Positions 44,583-53,281 of a stretch of DNA of 64,000 bases are shown in pieces. The stretch is from assembly GCA_035541215.1 (NCBI GenBank), contig DATKNV010000206.1, positions 47,449 through 111,448 on the forward strand, given 5' to 3'. Position 1 is the first letter of the stretch. Each line of letters starts with the position of its first letter. This DNA comes from DASZHJ01 sp035541215 (GTDB taxonomy: Bacteria; Pseudomonadota; Alphaproteobacteria; ATCC43930; CGMCC-115725). The position numbers and the translations under genes are program-made. The notes below the pieces were generated by a model. That model worked only from the letters and a program-made list of their open reading frames with translations. It made no database searches and had not been told where the DNA came from.

Positions 44583-45500
44583 ATGAGCCTCAGGATCGAG
44601 CCGATCGACCCCGGCAGCCGGCCCTTCTTCGCGGGCGTTGTCTCCGGCTGCAACGTCGGCGAGCCGCTGTCGCGCGAGGATGTCGCCGCCATCCATGCCG
44701 GCATGGATCGCTTCGGCGTGCTTGTGCTCCAGGATCAGCCGATCGACGACGACCGGCAGGTCGCCTTCAGCCGGAGCCTGGGGCCGCTCGAGGAGGCCAC
44801 CGGCGACATTGCCGCGCCCGAGGAGCGGCGGCTCAGCATGGACGTCAACGACATCTCCAACCTCGACAAGCACGAGCGCGTGCTCGCGCGCGACGATCGC
44901 CGCCGCCTCTTTGCGCTCGGCAACCAGCTCTGGCACTCCGACAGCTCCTTCAAGCCGGTCCCGGCGAAGTATTCGATCCTGTCGGCACGCAGGATTCCGT
45001 CGGCCGGGGGCAACACCGAGTTCGCGGACATGCGGGCGGCCTATGACGCGCTCGACGACGCGAGCAAGCGCGAGATTCATGACCTCATCTGCCTGCATAG
45101 CCAGATCTTCTCGCGCGGCATTCTCGGCTTCACCGATTTCACCGATGCCGAGCGCGAGAAATGGGCGCCCGTCCGCCAGCGGCTGGTGCGGCGGCATCCC
45201 TCGACCGGCCGGCTCTCGCTTTACCTCTCGAGCCACGCCGGAGCGATCGAGGGCTGGCCCGTTCCCGAGGCCCGCGCGCTCCTTCGCGACCTCACGGAGC
45301 ACGCGACGCAGCGCCGCTTCGTCTACGCCCATGTCTGGCGCCAGAACGACATCGTCATGTGGGACAACCGCGTCACGATGCACCGCGCGCGGCGCTACGA
45401 TCACACCGAGGTGCGGGACATGCGGCGCACGACGCTCACGAATGAGGTGTCGAGCCTCGAGCAGGCACCCCCGCCGCTCCGCCTTTACGCCGGCGCCTGA
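44583..45500 (+). CDS. TfdA-like 2-oxoglutarate-dependent dioxygenase
   Basis: The 305-residue protein has the iron site LWHSDSSFKPVPAKYS (H118, D120), a distal His in NRVTMHRARRYD (H267) and arginines for 2-oxoglutarate (RDMRRTT). The text around the HxD motif is of the TfdA (2,4-D dioxygenase) branch, more so than the paralogue at 36.2 kb. TfdA-like genes are common in bacteria that never met herbicides, so the natural substrate is probably another aryloxy or alkyl acid. It is a single gene divergent from modA. Confidence 0.88.
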   Translation: MSLRIEPIDPGSRPFFAGVVSGCNVGEPLSREDVAAIHAGMDRFGVLVLQDQPIDDDRQVAFSRSLGPLEEATGDIAAPEERRLSMDVNDISNLDKHERVLARDDRRRLFALGNQLWHSDSSFKPVPAKYSILSARRIPSAGGNTEFADMRAAYDALDDASKREIHDLICLHSQIFSRGILGFTDFTDAEREKWAPVRQRLVRRHPSTGRLSLYLSSHAGAIEGWPVPEARALLRDLTEHATQRRFVYAHVWRQNDIVMWDNRVTMHRARRYDHTEVRDMRRTTLTNEVSSLEQAPPPLRLYAGA

Positions 45501-45576
45501 TCCGAAAAGAGTAGAATTCGAGAATGGCGGCGATGCCGTCCGCGGGCGTCGCCCCCGATCCCGCCGGGGACGAGGG

Positions 45577-45747
45577 TTAGGAAAACCGTCCCATGGCGAT
45601 GACCGTGAACACGAGAATGGCGAGCGGCACGCCGATGATCGCGGCGCACTCGAGGATTCTCAGGACTAGAGGTCTCGGCGGCATCGCGGCGTCGTCGCCG
45701 GGAAGCCTGTTCACGCCATCGGGGCAGCTCAATGTGGTCGTGGTCAT
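45577..45747 (-). CDS. 56-residue predicted single-pass membrane protein
   Basis: A small frame runs from ATG 45747 to TAA 45577. The N-terminal half is polar and Pro-rich (LPGDDAAMPPRP) and the C-terminal half is one hydrophobic helix (IIGVPLAILVFTVIAMG). The ribosome site is weak. It is not related to anything I recognise. The clear hydrophobic segment and natural stop support it, but the size makes chance possible. Confidence 0.45.
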   Translation of the reverse strand: MTTTTLSCPDGVNRLPGDDAAMPPRPLVLRILECAAIIGVPLAILVFTVIAMGRFS

Positions 45748-46060
45748 GTCAGCACCATCCGATTAGGAATGGAAATTTGGCATGTCTCCGGACATCGGCA
45801 CGCAGTCGGCACGTTTACTTCTGAGTCATCATGATACCCGCGATCCCGGGCGTTTCGCGGACTTTCGCCTCTTGTTTTCATCAAATCACCGGCATCGTCA
45901 GCCGTCGCGGTCTGCGGCTTGGCGGCTGCACGGAACCGACCCGCCGGTGTCGTGACAATTTGCCTCTGGGCGGCGGCCTGTACGCAGCCCACCCCCTCAT
46001 GCGAAAGATGGGCGTCCGGTCCCCCCGCACCTGCAATTTGAAGTCACTCTAGGAAGAGAG
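45748..46060. other. intergenic stretch, no gene seen
   Basis: These 313 bases precede the GT39 gene. A minus-strand frame of 82 codons exists but is low-complexity in the wrong way and has no ribosome site. The relatively AT-rich first 130 bases probably contain promoters. Confidence 0.45.
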
Positions 46061-47710
46061 ATGCTGCGACGATTCCAGTCCGCGGGCGGGCTCGCCGTGC
46101 CCGAATTGTGCGCGCCATCCGCTACGACGCATCGCCTCCCCGAAGCGGCGTTTCCCGCGACGGCTCGCGCCGCGGGCGTCGTGGCACCCGCTTGGTCCGG
46201 AGCGTGGCGCAGGCTCGCGCAATGGCTCGCGGCGCCGCCGAACGCCCTGCTGCTGCTCATCGTGCTGGGGACGGCATGCCGGCTCGCTTTCGCGCGGATG
46301 ATGGGGCTCGGCGTCGACGAGAGCTACATGGTCGCTGCCGGCCGCCAATTGCAGCTCGGCTATTTCGACCATCCTCCGCTGTCCTGGTGGATCACCTGGG
46401 GCGCGGCGAAGCTCTTCGGAAGCGAGCTGGGACTGGTCGTGCGATTGCCGTTCATCGCGCTCTTCGCGGTTTCGACCTGGCTCATGTACCAGCTCGGGAA
46501 GGCCCTGTTCTCCGCTCGCGCGGGACTCTGGGCGGCCGTGGTATTCAATTGCGCGCCGGTCTTCGGCGTGACGACGGCGAGCTGGGTTTTACCGGACGGC
46601 CCGTTGGACTGCGCGATGCTCGGGGCGACGCTCTGCTTCGCTCGCGCGATGTCGTCGGGGCAATGGCGCTGGTGGCTCGGCTTCGGCATTTGCGGCGGTC
46701 TGGCGCTGCTCTCGAAATACACGGCACTGCTCGGCCTCGCCGGCGCCGGCCTCTATCTGCTGACGCAGCCGGACCATCGTCGCTGGCTCCTCAGACCGGA
46801 GCCCTATGCGGCCGCGCTCGTCGCCTTGATCCTGTTCTCGCCGGTGCTGATCTGGAATGCGCAGCACGAATGGATCTCGTTTGCCTTCCAGGGCGGCCGC
46901 GCGGGCGGCACTCGATTGCATCCGATCGCGCCCTTCGTGACCTTGTTTGGAGAGGCGCTCTTCTTGCTGCCGTGGATCTGGCTGCCGCTCGTGCTGGTCC
47001 TGCTGCAGGCGATGCGCTCGGGGCCGCGAAAGCCCAATGAATGGCTGCTGTGCTGCCTCGGCGCGTTGCCGATCGTCTTCTTCTCGTTGGTCGCGCTCTG
47101 GGCAAAGGACCGCGTGGCCTTTCACTGGGCGGCGCCGGGATACCTTCTTCTGTTCCCTTTGCTGGGTCGCGCGGTCGCTGCAAGGCTCGCGCGCGGGGAG
47201 CGGCTCGTGCGCTTCTGGATTGCCGGAAGCGCGCTCCTCATCGTCGCCACCTTTTTCATCGTCGCGTCGGAGGTGCGCTGGAATTGGCTGCCCGAAGTCG
47301 GCGAGCAATTCGCGGCGGGACGCGACCCGGATCTCGCGGCGGTCGACTGGACCTCGGTTCGGAAGCAAATGGCCGACCGGCGCCTGCTCGGCCCGGATAC
47401 GCCGGTGGTTGCGACGACGCGCTGGTACGACGCGGGAAAGCTCGATTACGCGCTGCGCGGGACGGTGCCGGTGATTTGTCTCTGCAGCGATCCCAGGGAA
47501 TACGGATTGGCCGCGAATGCGCGGCAATTCCGCGGCCGCGATGTGCTGATCGTGGCGCCTCGGATGCAGCCCTCGGAGGTGGTGGCGCGTTTCGGCCCCT
47601 TGTTCGCGAGCATCGAGGAGCTGCCGACGCTCACTCTGGTCCACGGCGGGCGCGAGGCGATGACGATCCCGCTCTTCCGCGGCGTGGATCTGCGGCTCCC
47701 GCCCGACTGA
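46061..47710 (+). CDS. GT39-family (ArnT-like) membrane glycosyltransferase
   Basis: The 549-residue protein has about 10-12 membrane helices in the first 400 residues and a soluble C-terminal domain. The first periplasmic loop has GVDESYM, the acidic motif of GT39/PMT_2 enzymes, and the second has FDHPPLSWW, also typical. Such enzymes move a sugar from a polyprenyl-phosphate donor to lipid A, protein or another acceptor on the periplasmic side. The start follows GGAAGAGAG directly. The nearest donor synthase in the window is the GT2 gene at 3.0 kb, though linkage is only a guess. Confidence 0.85.
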   Translation: MLRRFQSAGGLAVPELCAPSATTHRLPEAAFPATARAAGVVAPAWSGAWRRLAQWLAAPPNALLLLIVLGTACRLAFARMMGLGVDESYMVAAGRQLQLGYFDHPPLSWWITWGAAKLFGSELGLVVRLPFIALFAVSTWLMYQLGKALFSARAGLWAAVVFNCAPVFGVTTASWVLPDGPLDCAMLGATLCFARAMSSGQWRWWLGFGICGGLALLSKYTALLGLAGAGLYLLTQPDHRRWLLRPEPYAAALVALILFSPVLIWNAQHEWISFAFQGGRAGGTRLHPIAPFVTLFGEALFLLPWIWLPLVLVLLQAMRSGPRKPNEWLLCCLGALPIVFFSLVALWAKDRVAFHWAAPGYLLLFPLLGRAVAARLARGERLVRFWIAGSALLIVATFFIVASEVRWNWLPEVGEQFAAGRDPDLAAVDWTSVRKQMADRRLLGPDTPVVATTRWYDAGKLDYALRGTVPVICLCSDPREYGLAANARQFRGRDVLIVAPRMQPSEVVARFGPLFASIEELPTLTLVHGGREAMTIPLFRGVDLRLPPD

Positions 47711-47730
47711 GCGCGAGCAAGCCGTCGGCG

Positions 47731-48507
47731 CTAACCCAGATACCGCCGCAGGAACGCGAGGGTCAGCGGCCAGGCTTCCTCGGCGGCAGCGCGGTCGGCG
47801 GCGCTGGTTCGGTCGCGCTCGAAGCGGTGGCCCGCACCCGGGAAGATCTTGGCCTCGTAAGGCGCCTTCGCAGTGCGGAGAATCTCGATGAGCCTATAGG
47901 CGGTGCCGACGGGCGCTGTCGTGTCCGCGTCGCCATGGAGCACGAGCACCGGCGAGCTCGCGCGCGAGAACGCCTCCTGGAACCGCTGCATCGGTTTGTC
48001 CGTGCCGGCGCCGGTAAGATTGCCGTAATAGGCGATGCCTGCGCGCACCTTGCCCTTGGCCGCGAGCCAGAGCGCGAAATAGCCGCCGTTGGAGAAGCCG
48101 AGGGCCGCGAGGTGGGCGCCGTCGACTTTGGGCGTATGGCGCAGCGTCTCCAGCGCCGCGACGAAATCGTCGAAGAGCGGCTGCGCGTCGGCAGTGAAAG
48201 CGAGGCGCCGCTGCTGCGGGGAAATCGCGTAGGCCTCGAGGAAGGCCGGAGCCAGCGCTACGTAGCCCGCGCCCGCGAGCCGGTCCGCAAACTCCCTATC
48301 GGCGCTTTGCATGCCCCCGCTGGTGTGTAGCACGAGCACGGCGGGGAAGGGTCCGGGCCCGTCGGGCGTCGCGAGATAGGCCCGCATCTTGTGCGAGGCG
48401 CCGACGCCGATCCACTGCGTCGCCGCGCTCGCTGAGGGAGCTGCGAAGGGCCACGGCGCCAGCAAAGCCGAGAGCACCGCGATCAGGAATCCGAGCCTTA
48501 TGATCAT
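47731..48507 (-). CDS. exported dienelactone-hydrolase-family protein
   Basis: The 258-residue protein has a signal peptide ending near ASAATQW and an alpha/beta hydrolase domain. The nucleophile is in LGFSNGGYFAL (Ser), the acid in LHGDADTTAPV and the His in FPGAGHRFE. Dienelactone hydrolases usually have Cys as nucleophile; here it is Ser, as in many relatives. Expected activity is on small esters or lactones in the periplasm. It is convergent with the GT39 gene. Confidence 0.85.
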   Translation of the reverse strand: MIIRLGFLIAVLSALLAPWPFAAPSASAATQWIGVGASHKMRAYLATPDGPGPFPAVLVLHTSGGMQSADREFADRLAGAGYVALAPAFLEAYAISPQQRRLAFTADAQPLFDDFVAALETLRHTPKVDGAHLAALGFSNGGYFALWLAAKGKVRAGIAYYGNLTGAGTDKPMQRFQEAFSRASSPVLVLHGDADTTAPVGTAYRLIEILRTAKAPYEAKIFPGAGHRFERDRTSAADRAAAEEAWPLTLAFLRRYLG

Positions 48508-48660
48508 GAGTGAACCTCCCTGCTTTCAGGTTCTCCCTGTAGCTACGGCCGTGCCTGTGCGAGCGGCCCTCCCTGCCCGCTACTATTGGACCGAGTGACT
48601 GCGGCCCTTCCGCCCCCTACCGTGCGGCGGAATTGGCGATCCCCGGAAGGAGACGGCGGC

Positions 48661-49179
48661 ATGAGACGGGCGGTCGGCATGGTTGCGCTCGCGCTCGCTG
48701 CGGCGCTCGCTGCGGCGGGCGCCGGTGCAGCGGGTCCGGAACAGACCACCGTGATCGACCTCACTTACGATTCCGTCATGGACATGGTTCGCCCGGAGGT
48801 GCGTCCGGGGATCAAGGTGCATCACCGGCTCCAGGTCACCGTCTCCGGCTACGACCGGCTCTCCGAGCAGCGCGACCGCAGCACGCACGGCTACCGGGAC
48901 GAGAACCGCACGGTCCAGGTGCTCGGCAGTACCGACGACGAGCATTCCTACGTCTCCTGGAAGGTGGCCGCAGACGGCACGCTCGTGCGCGAGCAGAACG
49001 ATCCCCAGAGCACACGGACCATGACCGTGACGCTGCTCCCCGGCAACAAATGCACCCTCGAGGTCGTGGACCGCCTCAAGCCCGGCTTCAAGGAATGGGA
49101 ATTCCTGCGTATCACCATGCACACCATGGCCTTCTTCTCCAGCTACGAGGTCAAACATACCTCGTGCAGCGTGCGCTGA
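48661..49179 (+). CDS. exported protein of unknown function
   Basis: The 172-residue protein has a signal peptide (GMVALALAAALAAAGAGAAG) and a mature domain with alternating strands (VIDLTYDSVMDMVRPEVRPG, YVSWKVAADGTLVRE). It has two cysteines (NKCTLE and HTSCSVR) that could pair. No family is recognised. ATG 48661 lies 11 bases after an AAGGAGA site; an earlier in-frame start would precede the signal with 25 residues. It is divergent from the hydrolase gene. Confidence 0.7.
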   Translation: MRRAVGMVALALAAALAAAGAGAAGPEQTTVIDLTYDSVMDMVRPEVRPGIKVHHRLQVTVSGYDRLSEQRDRSTHGYRDENRTVQVLGSTDDEHSYVSWKVAADGTLVREQNDPQSTRTMTVTLLPGNKCTLEVVDRLKPGFKEWEFLRITMHTMAFFSSYEVKHTSCSVR

Positions 49180-49195
49180 GCGCGGGGTGCGGCCT

Positions 49196-50119
49196 CTAGC
49201 CCGGACGCTCCAACGCGGCGCGGTCCCAGTGCGCAAGATCGGCCGCGGCTGCGTAGGTCTCCTGCAGGAAGCCCAGCAGCAGCGAATCCGGATCGCTCGC
49301 GCGGCGGACGGCGTCGTAGGGCAGGATGAACTGCCCGAGCGCCTCGTCGTAGAAAGCCCCGGCCGTGCCGAGCTCGGTCTTCCCATATTCCGCCGGTTCC
49401 GGGTAGGCGTAGACGTAGTAGGCGGCGCGCCCGTAGCCGCCGTTCCCGGGCCAGAAGCCGCAGCTGCTGACCTCGTGCGAATAGGCCTCCGCCATGACCC
49501 AGCTCGCGACGTTGGGCGTGCTGCCCTTGGGCGGCGGCGCGGAGCGGCCGGAGAAGCGCGTTACCGCGAGGTCGAAGCTGCCCCAAAAGAAATGCACGGG
49601 GCTGACCTTGCCGAGGAAGCGCGCGCGAAACTCCTTCATCACGCGGTCGCTCTGCAGCAAGGCGCGCCAGAACCGCTCCGCGTAGACGGGATCGTAGTGG
49701 GCGTGAACGGTGTCCTCGTCGAAGGGCTCGGCGTTCTCGATCTCCGAGGGCATCGTCCAGATGCGCACCCCGATGCCGAGGCGCCGCATCCGCTCCATGA
49801 ACTCGCGGTAGAAATCCTTGACCGGGATCGGCGCCAGAGCGAGCGTCTCGCTCCGGCCGTCGCTCGCTTCGATGACGAGGCGGTGCGCGAGAAAATCGAA
49901 AACGATCTCGAAGCAACGGCGGCCGCCGTCGCAGGGGATGGGCGAGGTCGAGAGCCCGCGCGCGGTCACGTAGAGCGTGACGTTCCACCAATGATTGACG
50001 AGCGGCGTCAGTGCCAGCCGCACCTTGCCGGCGATCTGGGTCCAGCGGTGCAGCGTCTCGCAGGTGTCGCTCCAGCTCGCGAGCGGCAAATCGGGCCAGG
50101 CCGTGGGTTCGCTGCTCAT
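49196..50119 (-). CDS. DUF5996 family protein
   Basis: The 307-residue protein shows the DUF5996 pattern: WPDLPLASWSDTCETLH, WTQIAGKVRLALTPLVNHWW, VTARGLSTSPIP, SPVHFFWGSFDLAVTRFSGR and FWPGNGGYGRAAYYVYAYP. The family is widespread in bacteria and its function is not known. No signal or membrane segment is visible, so it should be cytoplasmic. It is divergent from the RidA gene across about 90 bases. Confidence 0.85.
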   Translation of the reverse strand: MSSEPTAWPDLPLASWSDTCETLHRWTQIAGKVRLALTPLVNHWWNVTLYVTARGLSTSPIPCDGGRRCFEIVFDFLAHRLVIEASDGRSETLALAPIPVKDFYREFMERMRRLGIGVRIWTMPSEIENAEPFDEDTVHAHYDPVYAERFWRALLQSDRVMKEFRARFLGKVSPVHFFWGSFDLAVTRFSGRSAPPPKGSTPNVASWVMAEAYSHEVSSCGFWPGNGGYGRAAYYVYAYPEPAEYGKTELGTAGAFYDEALGQFILPYDAVRRASDPDSLLLGFLQETYAAAADLAHWDRAALERPG

Positions 50120-50207
50120 GGTGAGGCACGATGATGCCGCCTCGCCGCCGCCTTCACAAGATCGACCGCGCCCGCGTAGTATCGCCGGGGCGTCTCAAGG
50201 AGGGCAC

Positions 50208-50591
50208 ATGACGCGGCGGCTCATATCGTCGGGATCGACCTTCGAGCGCGCGGTCGGCTATAGCCGCGCGGTGGTCGACGGCCGATGGGTCTTCGTCTCC
50301 GGCACCACCGGCTTCGACTACAAGACCATGACCATCGAGGACGACGCGATCGCGCAGACGCGGCGCGCGCTCGCCAACATCGAGGCGGCGCTCGCCGAGG
50401 CGGGCGTCACGCTCGCGGACGTCGTGCGCGTCCACTATTACCTCCCGGACGCCGCCGATTGGCCGAAGGTGACGCCAGTGCTCGGCGAGGCCTTCAAGGA
50501 TGTGCGGCCCGCGGCGACGGCGCTCGTCTGCGACCTCGTCGATCCCCGCATGAAGATCGAGATCGAAGTGACGGCGCGGCGGAGGCACTGA
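50208..50591 (+). CDS. RidA-family enamine/imine deaminase
   Basis: The 127-residue protein has the RidA trimer fold: YSRAVVDGRWVFVSGTTGFD, QTRRALANIEAALAEAGV and the active-site Arg in VDPRMKIEIEVTA. RidA proteins release ammonia from reactive enamines and imines made by PLP enzymes such as threonine dehydratase, which is encoded 3.5 kb away. ATG 50208 follows AAGGAGGGCAC. The SDR, acyl-CoA dehydrogenase and VOC genes follow on the same strand with tiny gaps or overlaps, an operon. Confidence 0.92.
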   Translation: MTRRLISSGSTFERAVGYSRAVVDGRWVFVSGTTGFDYKTMTIEDDAIAQTRRALANIEAALAEAGVTLADVVRVHYYLPDAADWPKVTPVLGEAFKDVRPAATALVCDLVDPRMKIEIEVTARRRH

Positions 50592-50592
50592 C

Positions 50593-51267
50593 ATGCCGAC
50601 CGTCCTCGTCACCGGCGCCGGCCGCGGCATCGGCCTTGAATTCGCTCGGCAATACGCGGCCGAGGGCTGGCGCGTCATCGCGACGATCCGCGATCCCGCG
50701 AAGGCGGGCGAGCTCGGCCGCCTCCCCGGCAAGATCGAGGTGCATCGCCTCGACGTCACGGACCTCAAGGGCATGGCCGCGCTCGGCCGCGAGCTCGGGC
50801 GCGAGAGCATCGACGTGCTGATCGCGAGCGCTGGCGTCTATCTCGCGCGCTCCATGACGCCGCAGAACGTCGACGAGGCTGCCTGGCTCGAGAGCTTCCG
50901 CGTCAACACCATTGCGCCGGTGGCGCTCGCGGGCGCGCTCCTGGAGCAGGTGCGGCGGAGCGAGGGGAGGCGCCTCGTCGCAATCACGAGCCGCATGGGC
51001 TCGATCGCCGAGAATCCCGGCGGCGCCATCGCCTATCGCAGCTCCAAGGCCGCGCTCAATTCCGCCTGGAAGGGGCTCGCCGCGAGCAACCGCGACGTGA
51101 TCGCGGTGGTCCTGCATCCGGGCTGGGTGCGGACGGAGATGGGCGGCGCGGGCGCGCCGGTCTCGCCCGAGGCGAGCGTCAATGGCATGCGCGGCGTCAT
51201 CGCGAAGCTCACCCCCGCCGACAGCGGCCGCTTTCTCAATCACCTCGGCGAAGAAGTTCCCTGGTAG
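50593..51267 (+). CDS. short-chain dehydrogenase/reductase
   Basis: A classical SDR of 224 residues: NAD(P) motif TGAGRGIG (about 7-14), NTIAPVALAG in place of NAG-type segment IASAGVY, catalytic Ser in ITSRMGS and the pair YRSSK. The substrate is unknown. The gene follows the RidA stop by one base and precedes the acyl-CoA dehydrogenase by 5, so all are probably cotranscribed. Confidence 0.9.
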   Translation: MPTVLVTGAGRGIGLEFARQYAAEGWRVIATIRDPAKAGELGRLPGKIEVHRLDVTDLKGMAALGRELGRESIDVLIASAGVYLARSMTPQNVDEAAWLESFRVNTIAPVALAGALLEQVRRSEGRRLVAITSRMGSIAENPGGAIAYRSSKAALNSAWKGLAASNRDVIAVVLHPGWVRTEMGGAGAPVSPEASVNGMRGVIAKLTPADSGRFLNHLGEEVPW

Positions 51268-51272
51268 GTCCG

Positions 51273-52409
51273 ATGATCCTCACTCCCGAGCAGATCCTGA
51301 TCCGCGACACCGCGCGGAATTTCGCGCAGGAGCGCTTGAAGCCTGGCGCCGCCGAGCGCGACCGCACCGCGACATTTCCCTCGGCCGAGGTCGAGGAGAT
51401 GGCGAGACTGGGCTTTCTCGGCATGCTCGTCCCCGAGCGCTACGACGGCGCCGGCGCCGACGTGGTGTCGCTGGCACTCGCGATGGAGGAGGTGGCGGCG
51501 GGAGACGGCTCCTGCTCCACCATCATGGCCGTGCACAATTCGACGGGCTGCGTGCCGGTCCTCCGCTTCGGGAGCGAGGAGCAGAAGGAGCGGTTCCTGA
51601 AGCCGATGGCGCGGGGCGAGCTGCTGACGGCCTTCTGCCTCACCGAGCCCGAGGCCGGCTCCGACGCCGGCGCGATCCGCACCCGTGCCGAGAAGCGCGG
51701 CAACCGCTACGTCCTCAACGGTACCAAGCAGTTCATCAGCTGCGGCGCGCACGCGGACTTGGCGCTGGTCTTCGCGGTCACCGACCCGAAGGCCGGCAAG
51801 AAGGGCATCAGCGCCTTCATCGTGCCCACGGACACGGCGGGTTACAAGGTCGCGAAGATCGAGAAGAAGCTGGGCCAGCGCGCTTGCGAGACCGCGCAGA
51901 TCGTGTTCGAGGACCTGGAGCTGACACCCGACCTGCTGCTCGGCGAGGAAGGGCAGGGCTATCGGATCGCGCTCTCCAACCTCGAGGGCGGGCGGATCGG
52001 CATCGCCGCGCAGTCGATCGGCATGGCGCGCTCGGCCTATGAGGCGGCGCTCGGCTATGCCAAGGAGCGCAAGGCCTTCGGCACCGAGATCATCAACCAT
52101 CAGGCCGTCGCGTTCCGCCTCGCGGACATGGCGATGCAGATCGAGGTCGCGCGGCAGATGATGCTGCACGCGGCCCTTCTGCGAGACATGGGACAACCCT
52201 GTATCAAGGAGAGCTCGATGGCGAAGCTCTTCGCCTCGGAGATGGCGGAGCGAGTCTGCTACGCGGCGATTCAGACCTTCGGCGGCTACGGCTATCTCCA
52301 GGACTTCCCGGTCGAGCGCATCTACCGCGATGTCCGCGTGACGCAGATCTACGAGGGCACCAGCGACGTGCAGCGTCTCCTCATCGCCCGCGAGATTTCC
52401 CGCCAATGA
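51273..52409 (+). CDS. acyl-CoA dehydrogenase
   Basis: The 378-residue enzyme has TEPEAGSDAGAIRT, the flavin-contact segment KQFISCGAHADLA and the catalytic glutamate in IYEGTSDVQRLLI (about 361), the usual position for short- and medium-chain enzymes. This differs from the isovaleryl-CoA dehydrogenase at 10.2 kb. It oxidises an acyl-CoA to the 2-enoyl-CoA with ETF as acceptor. It ends in a 4-base overlap with the VOC gene. The chain length cannot be read. Confidence 0.93.
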   Translation: MILTPEQILIRDTARNFAQERLKPGAAERDRTATFPSAEVEEMARLGFLGMLVPERYDGAGADVVSLALAMEEVAAGDGSCSTIMAVHNSTGCVPVLRFGSEEQKERFLKPMARGELLTAFCLTEPEAGSDAGAIRTRAEKRGNRYVLNGTKQFISCGAHADLALVFAVTDPKAGKKGISAFIVPTDTAGYKVAKIEKKLGQRACETAQIVFEDLELTPDLLLGEEGQGYRIALSNLEGGRIGIAAQSIGMARSAYEAALGYAKERKAFGTEIINHQAVAFRLADMAMQIEVARQMMLHAALLRDMGQPCIKESSMAKLFASEMAERVCYAAIQTFGGYGYLQDFPVERIYRDVRVTQIYEGTSDVQRLLIAREISRQ

Positions 52410-53269
52410 AGCGCGCGATCGATCATCTCGTCCTCGACGTCCGCGATCTCGAGGCCGCGCGCGCGGCCTATGCGAGGCTCGGCTTCACGCTCACGCCGCG
52501 GGCGCAGCATCCCTTCGGCACTGCGAACAGCCTGGTGCAGCTCCAGGGGAATTTCCTGGAGCTGCTGGCGGTCGCCGATCCCGCCGCGATCCGCCCGGCC
52601 GCGCCCGGGCATTTCAGCTTCGCCGAGTTCAATCGCGCCTTCCTCGCGAAGCGCGAGGGCGTGTCGATGCTGGTCTTTGCGAGCAAGGATGCGCGCGGTG
52701 ACCGCAGCGAGTTCCTGGCGCGCGGACTTCAGACCTACGAGCCCTTCGATTTCGAGCGCAAGGCCAAGCTCCCAGACGGCAGCGAGGTCACCGTGGGATT
52801 CTCGCTCGCCTTCGTGACGGAGCCGCGGATGCCCGACGCCGCGTTCTTCGTCTGCCAGCAGCACGCGCCGCAGCATTTCTGGAAGCCCGATTACCAACGC
52901 CACCCCAACGGCGCCCGCGCGGTCGTGGCGGTGACGATGCTCGCGAGCGACCCCGCGGGCTACGCGGAGTTCTTTGGCCGTCTCGTGGAGCAGGGTGCAG
53001 TGACGAAAAGCGAGGGCGCGCTCGAGGTCGCGCTCGAGGGCGGCACGCTCTCGGTGCTGGACGCGACGCGGCTCGGCCAGCGCTTCCCGGGCGTGCGGCT
53101 CCGCGACGTGCTACGGAAGCCTTATTTCGCGGGCTATACCGTCGAGGTCGCCGATCTCGCTGCGACCGAGGCCCTGCTCCAGCGCAATGGCGTGGTCTTC
53201 ACGCGCAGCGGCGGTCGCCTCCACGTCGCCGCCGAGCACGCCTTCGGCACGGTGATCGAGTTCCGGTAG
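52406..53269 (+). CDS. VOC/glyoxalase-like domain protein
   Basis: The 287-residue protein begins IDHLVLDVRDLEAARAAYARLGF, the first beta-alpha unit of a VOC fold, and continues as a Glyoxalase_3-type protein with a second half (AVVAVTMLASDPAGYAEFFGRL) that repeats the unit. His and Glu residues in both halves could bind a metal. The ATG overlaps the acyl-CoA dehydrogenase stop. It is the last gene of the RidA operon and convergent with the TPR gene. The substrate is unknown. Confidence 0.82.
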   Translation: MKRAIDHLVLDVRDLEAARAAYARLGFTLTPRAQHPFGTANSLVQLQGNFLELLAVADPAAIRPAAPGHFSFAEFNRAFLAKREGVSMLVFASKDARGDRSEFLARGLQTYEPFDFERKAKLPDGSEVTVGFSLAFVTEPRMPDAAFFVCQQHAPQHFWKPDYQRHPNGARAVVAVTMLASDPAGYAEFFGRLVEQGAVTKSEGALEVALEGGTLSVLDATRLGQRFPGVRLRDVLRKPYFAGYTVEVADLAATEALLQRNGVVFTRSGGRLHVAAEHAFGTVIEFR

Positions 53270-53281
53270 AGGAGGGGGCGC

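Noticed and set aside
45744..45992. An 82-codon minus-strand frame before the GT39 gene
   Set aside because: No ribosome site or recognisable pattern, and it overlaps the start of the better-supported small membrane-protein frame.
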